Source: an uncultured Clostridia bacterium (GTDB taxonomy: Bacteria > Bacillota > Clostridia > Oscillospirales > Oscillospiraceae). Taken from it: DNA of 40,229 nt. The notes under the pieces are model-generated. The model did not search any database and was not told where the DNA came from. It saw only the letters and a list, made by a program, of their open reading frames with translations. Location of the stretch: assembly GCA_946625125.1 (NCBI GenBank), contig CAMOSU010000009.1:1-40229 (forward strand). Direction: 5' to 3'. A program made the position numbers and the translations under genes. Shown here piece by piece: positions 32,210-39,750 of the stretch (the stretch's first letter is position 1; every line of letters begins with the position of its first letter).

Positions 32210-33382
32210 ATGGAAACGCTGATAGAGCTCTATGATGAGCGCCCCCTGGAAAATGTTTTGGCGGCGGAGGTGTTTCGACCCGCCCATGTGGTCTATGTTT
32301 GTCCTGCCCGCGTTGCCAAAAGCCATAATCTCCACCGTCAGCTCCGGGACTATTTTGCCCACCGGGGCCAGGAGATCAGCCTGGAGTTTGTCAAGGCGGA
32401 CGTGTATCGGGTGGAGGCCATTCTGAAGACCCTGCGCCGGATTACTGCCCGGTATCCGGACTGCGCCGTGGACATCACCGGAGGCACCGACGCGGTGCTC
32501 TACGCCGCAGGGCTGCTGGGGGCGGAGACCCCCGTCCCGGCCTTTACCTACAGCCGCAGGAAAAACCGCTTTTATGAGATTCAAAACGCGCCCTTTGCCG
32601 ACGACCTGCCCTGCAAGGTGGTTTACTCCGTGGAGGACTGCTTTCGGATGGCCGGGGGCGCCATGCGTCCCGGACGGATGGACAACCGCCTGCTGGCGGA
32701 TTACGCCCCGGACATTCCCCCTTTTTTCCGCCTGTACCTGAAGCATCGGAAAGGCTGGACCGGCCTCATAACCTATTTGCAGCGGGTTTCCCAGACGCCC
32801 CCGGAAGCTCCGGTCTCCCTGGAGGTCCGGGGAAGTTATACCGTGAAAGGGGAGCGGGGCAGCCGGATCGACGCCCCGGAGGAGGCCCTCAAGGCCCTGG
32901 AGCGCATCGGCTTTCTCCGGGAGCTGCGGGTGGACCGGCAGAATGGGGTGAGCTTCCGCTTCCGGGACCTGCAAATCCGCCAGTGGCTGCGGGACGTGGG
33001 CAGCGTGCTGGAGCTCTACACCTACCTGGCCTGCCTGGACAGCGGTTTGTTCGACGACGTTCGCCTCAGCGCCGTGGTAGACTGGGAGGGAAGAGGACGG
33101 CAGGACGCCGTCACCAATGAGCTGGACGTGATGTGTACCAGGGGCGTGACCCCGGTGTTTATCAGCTGCAAGACCGGCGAGGTGAAGACCGAGGCCCTGA
33201 ACGAGCTGGCCATTCTGCGGGACCGCTTTGGGGGGAAAATCGCCCGGGCCGCGGTGGTTACGGCCGAGCGGGGCGGAGCCGCCATGCGCAGCCGGGCCGC
33301 GGAGCTGCATATTCAGGTGATGGATCTGAACGATCTGACCGCCGGACGCCTGGTGAAATGTATCCGAAAGATGATGAAATAA
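32210..33382 (+). CDS. Card1/Can2-like CARF-domain nuclease (DUF1887)
   Basis: The product is 390 residues. The N-terminal CARF-like domain (about 1-145) shows the ligand-loop segment AVDITGGTDAVLYAAGLLG. A linker with winged-helix character follows. The C-terminal PD-(D/E)XK domain has NELDV (304-307, E304 and D306) and FISCKTGE (K321), the metal and catalytic residues. Characterised relatives (Card1, Can2) are switched on by cyclic tetra-adenylate made by type III CRISPR complexes and nick or cut DNA and RNA. No CRISPR array, cas10 or other cas gene is in the window. It sits in a run with the TraX-like and TlpA genes. The family call is firm; the activator here is unknown. Confidence 0.85.
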   Translation: METLIELYDERPLENVLAAEVFRPAHVVYVCPARVAKSHNLHRQLRDYFAHRGQEISLEFVKADVYRVEAILKTLRRITARYPDCAVDITGGTDAVLYAAGLLGAETPVPAFTYSRRKNRFYEIQNAPFADDLPCKVVYSVEDCFRMAGGAMRPGRMDNRLLADYAPDIPPFFRLYLKHRKGWTGLITYLQRVSQTPPEAPVSLEVRGSYTVKGERGSRIDAPEEALKALERIGFLRELRVDRQNGVSFRFRDLQIRQWLRDVGSVLELYTYLACLDSGLFDDVRLSAVVDWEGRGRQDAVTNELDVMCTRGVTPVFISCKTGEVKTEALNELAILRDRFGGKIARAAVVTAERGGAAMRSRAAELHIQVMDLNDLTAGRLVKCIRKMMK

Positions 33383-33407
33383 AAACCCGATGATGGAGGA
33401 AACAAGA

Positions 33408-34286
33408 ATGAAAAAACTGAACATGATGCTTTGCTTGCTGCTGGCCCTGGCCCTGCTGCTTACCGCCTGCTCCAAGCCGGAGACCCCGGAGAGCACCGCT
33501 TCCAGCACCCAGGCCCCCACCCAGACCGCTGAGCCGGACGGACCCGGCCCCGCCGACTGGTCCTCCCTGGCCGGAAAGGGCAAGGTAGGCACCGTGCTGC
33601 CTGACTTCAGCGTTGCCACCTCCGACGGCGGCAGCTTCACCCTCTCCGAAGCTCTGGCGGAGCATGAACTGGTGCTGATCAATCTCTGGGCCACCTGGTG
33701 TCCTCCCTGCGCCATGGAATTCCCCTTCCTGGAGGAGGCCTATCAGAGCTATCAGGATCGGGTTGCCGTGCTGGCTCTCACCGTGGAGGCGGAGGATACC
33801 CCGGAGATCCTGCGGGAATATGCCCGGAGCAAGGGGCTGAGCTTCCCCATGGCCCAGGATGAAAACTACGCCCTGACCGCGACCTTCAACGTCAGCGGCA
33901 TTCCCACCAGCCTGCTGGTGAACCGGGAGCGCACCGTGATCTGGATGGAAACCGGGGCCAAGTCCTCCGCCCAGGAATTCACGGAGCTCTTCGACACCTA
34001 TCTGGAGGGAGGCTCCACCCTGGGAAAGTCCAGCTATACCGTCACCGTGGTGGACCAGGAGGGCAATCCCGTTCAGGGCTGCGTCGTCAATTTCTGCACG
34101 GAGGAGGCCTGCGTGCCGGTCATCTCCGATGAGAGCGGCAAGGCGCTGTTTTCAGGGGAGCCCTATGCCTACCACATTCAGGTGCTCTCCGTCCCCGAGG
34201 GCTTTGACTACACCGGCTCCGACGATCTGTTTGTCAAGGCGGAGGGAGACAGCCTCACTGTCACCCTCACCAGACTGGCGGGATGA
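33408..34286 (+). CDS. TlpA-like thioredoxin lipoprotein with C-terminal Ig-like domain
   Basis: The product is 292 residues. Signal peptide with lipobox LTAC (KKLNMMLCLLLALALLLTAC), a T/S/P linker, then a TlpA/ResA domain with active site WATWCPPC (C98 and C101) and the cis-proline region SGIPTSLLV. Residues about 205-290 form a carboxypeptidase-regulatory-like beta domain (YTVTVVDQEGNPVQGCVVNFC). It should reduce or exchange disulfides outside the membrane. The ATG at 33408 follows GGAGG; the track ATG at 33390 is before it. The next gene overlaps by four bases. Confidence 0.92.
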   Translation: MKKLNMMLCLLLALALLLTACSKPETPESTASSTQAPTQTAEPDGPGPADWSSLAGKGKVGTVLPDFSVATSDGGSFTLSEALAEHELVLINLWATWCPPCAMEFPFLEEAYQSYQDRVAVLALTVEAEDTPEILREYARSKGLSFPMAQDENYALTATFNVSGIPTSLLVNRERTVIWMETGAKSSAQEFTELFDTYLEGGSTLGKSSYTVTVVDQEGNPVQGCVVNFCTEEACVPVISDESGKALFSGEPYAYHIQVLSVPEGFDYTGSDDLFVKAEGDSLTVTLTRLAG

Positions 34287-34714
34287 AGGGCCGCCGGGTC
34301 AGTCAGATTTCCAGGCTGCTGTTCTCCGTCCTCACCCTCTGCCTGTCCGGGGCCGTGGGCTGGTCCGTCCTGAGAATCTGGCGGGAGGGAGCCGCCCGCC
34401 GGGGGGAGGACCCCCTGGCTGTGATCTACAGCCCGGAATCGGCGGCGGCCTATGGAAGACGCCTGCTTCCCCTTTTGCTTCTGTGGCTGGTCAGTCTCGG
34501 GGCCGCCCTGTTCCTTGGGCGGGGAAGCCGGGAGCGCCTGCCCCGCGGAGCAGTCGTCATGCGGCCGGTCCGGGAGGCGGCCAAGCCCCGTCTGCGGGGG
34601 CTGCTTCTGGCCCTTGCCCTGCTGCTGATCCTTCTGGGTATCCTGGACGGGGGCGCCCGGCAGGTGCTGGTGAAGGCAGTCAATATCTGTACGGAGTGTA
34701 TCGGCCTTGGATAA
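34283..34714 (+). CDS. CD1871A-like CXXC-motif membrane protein
   Basis: The product is 143 residues with three hydrophobic segments (about 10-30, 60-78 and 104-122). The C-terminus NICTECIGLG carries the CXXC pair (C136, C139) typical of the short CD1871A family. It overlaps the TlpA lipoprotein gene by four bases and the ferredoxin-type gene by eight, so the three are translationally coupled. I infer that the CXXC passes electrons between the membrane ferredoxin protein and the extracellular thioredoxin domains. Confidence 0.8.
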   Translation: MKGRRVSQISRLLFSVLTLCLSGAVGWSVLRIWREGAARRGEDPLAVIYSPESAAAYGRRLLPLLLLWLVSLGAALFLGRGSRERLPRGAVVMRPVREAAKPRLRGLLLALALLLILLGILDGGARQVLVKAVNICTECIGLG

Positions 34715-36215
34715 GATGAAAGTCTGGTGGCGCGCCCACCGTCCCAGCACCCGGCGGCTGGTGCAGCTCTACGCCGCCCTGCTGTACAACGCTCACCTCA
34801 AGGGCTTTGTTCAAGGAGAGATCTTCCAGGGGAAAAGCAAGGCTCTCTGCGTTCCGGGGCTCAACTGTTATTCCTGCCCGGCGGCTGTGGGGGCCTGTCC
34901 TCTGGGGGCGCTGCAAAACGCCCTGGGGGAATCCGCCCGCCGTCCGGCCTTCTATGCGGTGGGGGTGCTGCTGCTCTTCGGCCTGACCCTGGGCCGGACC
35001 GTCTGCGGCTGGCTGTGTCCCTTCGGACTGATTCAGGAGCTGCTGCATAAGCTCCCCGCGGGGAAGCTGAAAAAGAGCAGACTCACCCGGGGGCTGAGCT
35101 GGGTCAAATACGGGCTGCTGGGGCTGCTGGTGCTGGGGGTCCCGCTTTGGAACGCCTTCCGGGAGCTGCCTCTTCCGGCCTTCTGCAAGTATGTCTGCCC
35201 CGCCGGAACCCTGGAGGGGGCCGTGGCCCTGCTGCTTCACCCCGCCAACCGGGAGAAGCTGGGCCTGCTGGGGCCCCTGTTTACCTGGAAGCTGCTGGTG
35301 CTGTTGGGGCTCGTCACAGCCTGTATCTTTGTCTATCGGGCCTTCTGCCGCTTTTTCTGCCCCCTGGGAGCCATCTACAGTCTTATGACCCGGCTGGCTC
35401 TGCTGGGGATTCGGGTGGACCCCCGGCGCTGTACCGGCTGCGGCGTCTGTCTTCGGGTTTGCCCCGTGGACATTCGCCGGGTAGGGGACCGGGAATGTGT
35501 GAGCTGCGGCAAATGTATATCCCGCTGCCCCGAGGGGGCCATCAGCCTTCAGGCGGGGAATCAAGCCATTCTCTCCCCGGACGCGATACGCTGCGTGAAC
35601 GGGACGCCCCAAAGCTCCGGCGAAAAGAGGGGAGCCCGACCGTTCCGGGCAGTCTCCGGGAGCGGGAAAAAAAGAAGCGCCGCGGTCTGGACCCTGGCCC
35701 TGTTGATTCTGGCGGGAGCCTTGGCGGGCTTCAACCTGCCCGGGGCCTCCTCAGAAGGACCGTTCACCCCTGAAAACGCCGCCCCGGAGGCTTCTCCGGG
35801 CAGCGCTCTGGGACAAACGCTGCCGGACTTCACGCTGCGAACCCTGGAGGGGGAGAGCTTCACCCTCTCCCATCAGCGGGGCAGGGTGGTGGTGTTGAAC
35901 CTCTGGGCAACCTGGTGCGGTCCCTGCGTCAAGGAACTCCCTCTGTTTGAGTCCTTCTCCCAGGCCCACCCCGATGCCGCTGTGCTGGCGGTTCACGGGG
36001 AGCTGCTGACAGAGGACGTCCCGGACTGGCTGTCCAGACATCCCCTGGAGCTGCCTGTGGCCCTGGACGAGGACGGGAGCGTCGCGGCCCTGCTGGGGGC
36101 CTCCTCCATGCTGCCCCATACCGTGATCCTGGACCGCCAGGGCCGGGTGCTCTACAACGCCCCCGGCTCCGTCACAGCGGAGCTGCTGGAGCAGCTCTAC
36201 CAAAGCGCGGACTGA
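34707..36215 (+). CDS. NapH-type 4Fe-4S membrane protein fused to a TlpA thioredoxin domain
   Basis: The product is 502 residues. N-terminal CPAAVGACPLGALQ, then membrane helices with CGWLCPFGLIQE, CKYVCPAG and CRFFCPLGAIYS, as in NapH/CcdA-like ferredoxin membrane proteins. Two 4Fe-4S motifs follow: CTGCGVCLRVCP and CVSCGKCISRCP (about 240-285). After a further membrane helix (WTLALLILAGALAGF, about 330) comes an extracellular TlpA domain with NLWATWCGPC (C404, C407). Start: TTG at 34707 with GGAG ten bases upstream; ATG at 34716 is possible. It probably carries electrons across the membrane to thiol-disulfide partners. The usual family has either half, so the fusion is notable. Confidence 0.88.
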   Translation: MDKMKVWWRAHRPSTRRLVQLYAALLYNAHLKGFVQGEIFQGKSKALCVPGLNCYSCPAAVGACPLGALQNALGESARRPAFYAVGVLLLFGLTLGRTVCGWLCPFGLIQELLHKLPAGKLKKSRLTRGLSWVKYGLLGLLVLGVPLWNAFRELPLPAFCKYVCPAGTLEGAVALLLHPANREKLGLLGPLFTWKLLVLLGLVTACIFVYRAFCRFFCPLGAIYSLMTRLALLGIRVDPRRCTGCGVCLRVCPVDIRRVGDRECVSCGKCISRCPEGAISLQAGNQAILSPDAIRCVNGTPQSSGEKRGARPFRAVSGSGKKRSAAVWTLALLILAGALAGFNLPGASSEGPFTPENAAPEASPGSALGQTLPDFTLRTLEGESFTLSHQRGRVVVLNLWATWCGPCVKELPLFESFSQAHPDAAVLAVHGELLTEDVPDWLSRHPLELPVALDEDGSVAALLGASSMLPHTVILDRQGRVLYNAPGSVTAELLEQLYQSAD

Positions 36216-36217
36216 AC

Positions 36218-36254
36218 AAAACGGCAGACTCCGAATCCGGAGCCTGCCGTTTTG
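36218..36254 (+). terminator. Intrinsic terminator after the redox module
   Basis: AAAACGGCAG-a-CTCCG pairs with CGGAG-c-CTGCCGTTTT and is followed by TTTGG, three bases after the stop codon. Confidence 0.9.
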
Positions 36255-36310
36255 GTTCATTTAGATTTTTCGATGAAAGACCGGGTATCGAGGTTCAGAC
36301 CCGGAAAAAG

Positions 36311-36339
36311 TTGCAAGTACAAAAAGAATATGGTATAAT
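36311..36339 (+). promoter_or_regulatory. Extended -10 promoter of the hydantoinase gene
   Basis: TTGCAA, 17 bases, then TATAAT preceded by TG one base upstream (TGGTATAAT). The expected start of transcription is near 36346. Confidence 0.85.
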
Positions 36340-36345
36340 TACTTC

Positions 36346-36387
36346 GGCGCGGCACAGGAAGGGCTCAGCCCCGGAAGCTGCCGCGGC
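36346..36387 (+). other. Stem-loop at the 5' end of the hydantoinase message
   Basis: GGCGCGGCA pairs with TGCCGCGGC with one mismatch, enclosing a smaller GGGC-tca-GCCC hairpin. It begins where transcription should start and ends 23 bases before the ATG. It may be a 5' stabiliser or a control element; no known riboswitch fold is recognised. Confidence 0.4.
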
Positions 36388-36410
36388 GCAGAACGAAAGG
36401 AGCGAAGCCC

Positions 36411-37781
36411 ATGAAGACCCTGTTTCGAAACGCGGAAATTGTCAACGCTGACGGCTCCCAATGCGCCGACGTACTGGTGTGCGGCGAGAAAATCGAGAGA
36501 ATCGCCCCCCGCATTGAGAGCCCGGAGGCCCGGGTGGTGGACTGCGACGGGCTTCTCATGTTCCCCGGGGCCATCGACGCCCACACCCATTTTGATCTGG
36601 ACGTGGCGAACACCACCACCGCCGACGACTTCCGCAGCGGCGGCAGAGCCGCCCTGGCGGGAGGCACCACCACGGTGATTGACTTTGCCTGCCCCAACAA
36701 GGGGGAGAGCCTGCAATCCGGGCTGGAGCTCTGGAAGCGGAAGGCTGCGGGCTGCGCCTGCGACTACGGCTTCCACATGACCATCGACGACTGGAACGAG
36801 TCAATCCGTTCCGAGCTGCCCGCCATGCTGGCCCAGGGCGTCAGCTCCTTCAAGATGTATCTCACCTATCCCGCCATGATGATCGGGGATCAGGCAGTAT
36901 TCGAAGCGCTGCGCGCGCTGAAGGAGCTGGGGGCCATCGCGGGGGTGCACTGTGAAAACGCCGGGATCATTGACGCGCTGATTGCGGAGCACAAGGCCGC
37001 CGGAGCCCTGTCTCCCGCCTCCCATCCCCAATGCCGCCCGGATCTCACCGAGGCGGAGGCGGTGGGACGTCTGCTGAAAATGGCAGCCCTGGCGGATGCC
37101 CCGGTGGTGACGGTTCATACCACCTGCGCCGCGGCCATGTCAGAGATTCAGGCGGCCCGGGCGCGGGGGCAGAAGGTCTATGTGGAGACCTGTCCCCAGT
37201 ACCTGCTGCTGGAGGACCGTTATTACAGCCTTCCCGGCTTTGAGGGCGCCCGCTACGTCTGCGCTCCGCCTCTGCGAAAGCCCCGGGACCAGGCCAGACT
37301 CTGGCATGCTATGGCTGACGGAGAGATTCAGACCGTCAATACCGACCACTGCAGCTTCACCCTGGCTCAGAAGGAGCTGGGCAGGGAGGACTTCACCAGG
37401 ATCCCGGGCGGCCTGCCCGGAGTGGAGACCCGTCTGGAGCTGCTCTATACCTACGGCGTGGCGGCAGGGCGGATCACGAAGGAAAAAATGGTGGAGCTGC
37501 TGTCCGCCAACAACGCCAGGCTCTACGGCCTCTGGGGCCGGAAGGGCGCCATCCGGGAGGGCTTTGACGCGGATCTGGTGCTCTACGATCCCAAGGGGGA
37601 GCATCCGATCCGGGGGGCGGCGCAGAAGGCCAATGTGGACTATAATCCCTATGAGGACTTTCCCATCAGCGGCTCCATCCGTCAGGTCTGGCTCCGGGGA
37701 CGGCTCAGCGCGGAGGATGGAAAAATTCTCCGGGAGGAGGGCGGCCAATACCTCTCCAGGGGCCTTCCCATCCTGGATTGA
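36411..37781 (+). CDS. hydA: Dihydropyrimidinase / hydantoinase
   Basis: The product is 456 residues, the usual length. Metal ligands of the amidohydrolase fold are visible: DAHTHFD (about residues 58-64), the carbamylated lysine in VSSFKMYLTYP, HCENAG, VTVHTTC and the late NTDHCSF. It opens the ring of dihydrouracil, hydantoins or related cyclic amides. GAAAGGAG lies nine bases before the ATG. The gene stands alone with its own promoter, without the beta-ureidopropionase or dihydropyrimidine dehydrogenase genes of the reductive pyrimidine route. Allantoinase-like specificity is less likely. Confidence 0.9.
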   Translation: MKTLFRNAEIVNADGSQCADVLVCGEKIERIAPRIESPEARVVDCDGLLMFPGAIDAHTHFDLDVANTTTADDFRSGGRAALAGGTTTVIDFACPNKGESLQSGLELWKRKAAGCACDYGFHMTIDDWNESIRSELPAMLAQGVSSFKMYLTYPAMMIGDQAVFEALRALKELGAIAGVHCENAGIIDALIAEHKAAGALSPASHPQCRPDLTEAEAVGRLLKMAALADAPVVTVHTTCAAAMSEIQAARARGQKVYVETCPQYLLLEDRYYSLPGFEGARYVCAPPLRKPRDQARLWHAMADGEIQTVNTDHCSFTLAQKELGREDFTRIPGGLPGVETRLELLYTYGVAAGRITKEKMVELLSANNARLYGLWGRKGAIREGFDADLVLYDPKGEHPIRGAAQKANVDYNPYEDFPISGSIRQVWLRGRLSAEDGKILREEGGQYLSRGLPILD

Positions 37782-37854
37782 GGGGAAAGTGGAGGAAAAA
37801 GCCAAAAATATACGGGTTTTTTGGAAGAAAAACCTGCATATTTTCCGAAAAAGC

Positions 37855-37883
37855 TTGCAGTTTTCGAGATCCTATGGTATAAT
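37855..37883 (+). promoter_or_regulatory. Extended -10 promoter of the dCMP deaminase gene
   Basis: TTGCAG, 17 bases, then TATAAT preceded by TG one base upstream. The 136-base gap after hydA is otherwise AT-rich and holds no gene. Confidence 0.85.
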
Positions 37884-37916
37884 GAGGCAAATTTGTGAGT
37901 TGAGGAGCGTCAAGCT

Positions 37917-38405
37917 ATGGGAAGGATCGACAAGGAAAACTATTATCTGGACATCGCCGAGACGGTGCTGGAGCGCTCCACCTGCGGCCGCTCCCACTAC
38001 GGCGCCATCGTGGTCCGCAATGACGAAATTGTCTCCACCGGCTACAACGGCGCCCCCCGGGGCCGGGACAACTGCATAGATATGGGCTACTGTCTCCGGG
38101 ATAAGCTGAACATTCCCCACGGACAGCGCTATGAGCTGTGCCGCAGCGTCCACGCGGAAATGAACGCCATCATCTCCGCCTCCCGGAGCGAATGCCTGGG
38201 CGGGACGCTTTTCCTGGCGGGACGGAACGCCAAAACGGGGGAATACCTGGAGAGCGTGGAGCCCTGCTCCATGTGCCGCCGGGTCATCATCAACGCCGGC
38301 ATCAAGCGGGTGGTGATGCGCACCGGCAAGGACACCTACAACGCCGTCAACGTGCAGGAGTGGGTCATTCACGACGATTCCATTCTCAACGAATACGAGC
38401 TGTAA
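37917..38405 (+). CDS. comEB: Deoxycytidylate (dCMP) deaminase
   Basis: The product is 162 residues. The zinc site is complete: HAEMNAI (H79, catalytic glutamate E81) and PCSMC (C117, C120). It deaminates dCMP to dUMP for thymidylate synthesis. The N-terminal TCGRSHYGAIVV and the GYNGAPRGRDNC segment are typical for ComEB-type enzymes of Firmicutes. A weak GAGGAG lies ten or so bases before the ATG. A strong terminator follows. Nearby competence genes are absent, so the symbol reflects homology only. Confidence 0.95.
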   Translation: MGRIDKENYYLDIAETVLERSTCGRSHYGAIVVRNDEIVSTGYNGAPRGRDNCIDMGYCLRDKLNIPHGQRYELCRSVHAEMNAIISASRSECLGGTLFLAGRNAKTGEYLESVEPCSMCRRVIINAGIKRVVMRTGKDTYNAVNVQEWVIHDDSILNEYEL

Positions 38406-38410
38406 ATCCA

Positions 38411-38460
38411 AAAAGCGCCCCTTCGGAAAGGCAAAAACCTTTCCGAAGGGGCTTTTTTTG
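38411..38460 (+). terminator. Intrinsic terminator of the dCMP deaminase gene
   Basis: CCCCTTCGGAAAGG pairs perfectly with CCTTTCCGAAGGGG around CAAAAA and runs into CTTTTTTTG. The A-run on the left gives a possible reverse terminator for the DUF4363 gene. Confidence 0.95.
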
Positions 38461-38471
38461 CGCCTTAAGGG

Positions 38472-38840
38472 CTAAAAGATATTTCGCCAGGCCACCCGCT
38501 CCAGCTCCGCCAGCTCCCGGAGCATCCGAAGCAGACGGCGACAGCTCTGAAGAAACTCCCTTCCCCGAAGCTCCGCAAGCTCCTCCAGAGCCAGGGTAAT
38601 CTTCCCGCTGCGCTCATGGCTCAGCAGAGAGGCCAGAACTCCCTCCCGGCTTTGCCATTCCAATGCCGCCTTCCTTGCCAGCTCCCGGCTTCCGGCCTCA
38701 TCCCCGGCCTCAAAGGCGGAAGCGGCCAGCTCCAGGGGCAGGGAAGCGGCCTGGGTCCCACGACGGACCTGCTGCCAGGAAAACCAACAGCCCGTCAGCA
38801 GCAGGGCCAGAAGCAAAACTCCCACATAAAAGTATTTCAT
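38472..38840 (-). CDS. DUF4363 family protein
   Basis: The product is 122 residues. One N-terminal hydrophobic segment ends in LLTGC, which may act as a lipobox or just a signal anchor. The rest is alpha-helical and charged. Size, helical make-up and position directly after a DUF421 gene fit DUF4363, a family of unknown function common in spore-forming Firmicutes. The ATG overlaps the DUF421 stop by four bases. Confidence 0.75.
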   Translation of the reverse strand: MKYFYVGVLLLALLLTGCWFSWQQVRRGTQAASLPLELAASAFEAGDEAGSRELARKAALEWQSREGVLASLLSHERSGKITLALEELAELRGREFLQSCRRLLRMLRELAELERVAWRNIF

Positions 38841-39511
38841 AGCTTCTCCTTCTTAATAAACCGCACCTGCCCGCCGCTGTCCGCCGCCAGGAGAAACACC
38901 TCCCGGAGGGACACACCCCGGGCCTTCAGCTCCCGGTTTACCCAGGCCCGGTCATAGCCGGAGGCCTTGAGATTGTCCGGGAGCAGCACCCCGTCGGCAA
39001 TGAGATTGTAAAACAGCCCGGCAGGGGAGCGGGACAGGCCCAGATCCTCCCGGGTGGGACTCTGATGCTGGGGATAGGGCATCACCGTCAGCTCCCCGTC
39101 GGTTTCCAGAATGGCGTAGGCTACCGTGGTATAATCGAATACGTCCTTTTCCCGGAGCTTTTGCTCCAGCTCGTCCAGGCTGACCCGGGCGGCGGAGAGG
39201 GCCGCCTGGTCGATCCTACCCTCCCGGATCAGCGGCACCGGGACCCCGTTCAGCATCCGCCGCACAGGGAGCAGCTTCATGGACAGCACCGCCAGAATCA
39301 GCTCCAGGGCCAGCACCGTAAACATGGGAGCCACCCCGGAGAGCAGGGGCAGGGCGTTGTCCTGCATGGGGACGGAGGCCAGGTTTGCCAGGAGCATCGT
39401 CACCACAAACTCCGCCGGCTCCATCTCAGCCACCTGCCGTTTTCCCATCAGCCGCACGCAAAGAATCAGCAGTCCGTAGAGCACCGCCGTGCGAATCACA
39501 GAAATCGTCAC
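38837..39511 (-). CDS. DUF421 (YetF-like) membrane protein
   Basis: The product is 224 residues from a GTG at 39511, chosen because GGGGTGAT lies just upstream and the family is about this long. The track start (TTG, 39577) lacks a ribosome site. Three membrane helices (VIRTAVLYGLLILCVRLMG, VVTMLLANLASVP, VLALELILAVLSM) precede a soluble domain with the RISLDEL-like motif RVSLDELEQKLRE. YetF-type proteins are found in sporulating Firmicutes; their biochemical role is unsettled. It is coupled to the DUF4363 gene. Confidence 0.88.
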   Translation of the reverse strand: MTISVIRTAVLYGLLILCVRLMGKRQVAEMEPAEFVVTMLLANLASVPMQDNALPLLSGVAPMFTVLALELILAVLSMKLLPVRRMLNGVPVPLIREGRIDQAALSAARVSLDELEQKLREKDVFDYTTVAYAILETDGELTVMPYPQHQSPTREDLGLSRSPAGLFYNLIADGVLLPDNLKASGYDRAWVNRELKARGVSLREVFLLAADSGGQVRFIKKEKL

Positions 39512-39661
39512 CCAATCACCCCGGCCATAGTATGCCCCGGAGAAAGGGAAATAACCCACAAAGAAATGAGTCAGCAATTCCGCAATATGAAAAACAAACA
39601 GCGCAGCAGGGGCATACAGCGCGCGCCCGCCCCTACAGGCGGGAAACGAAACGAATACGCC

Positions 39662-39700
39662 GTAGTGACGAGCCGTGCTCGTCCGGTTTGCGCGGCAAAC
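39662..39700. repeat. Two adjacent hairpins, the first with a GTAG foot
   Basis: GTAG-T-GACGAGC-cgt-GCTCGTC (39662-39683) and GTTTGC-gcg-GCAAAC (39686-39700) are perfect stems. They lie between the DUF421 gene and the tandem array. The rest of 39512-39750 holds no gene that I can support. Confidence 0.65.
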
Positions 39701-39750
39701 AATCGGATGCGTCAGCAGCCGATCCGGCAGCCGTCCGCCGTCCCTCGCCT

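Noticed and set aside
31424-33382. TraX-like gene as a sign of a conjugative element
   Set aside because: No relaxase, coupling protein, integrase or att-like repeats are present, and chromosomal TraX homologues are common in Firmicutes.
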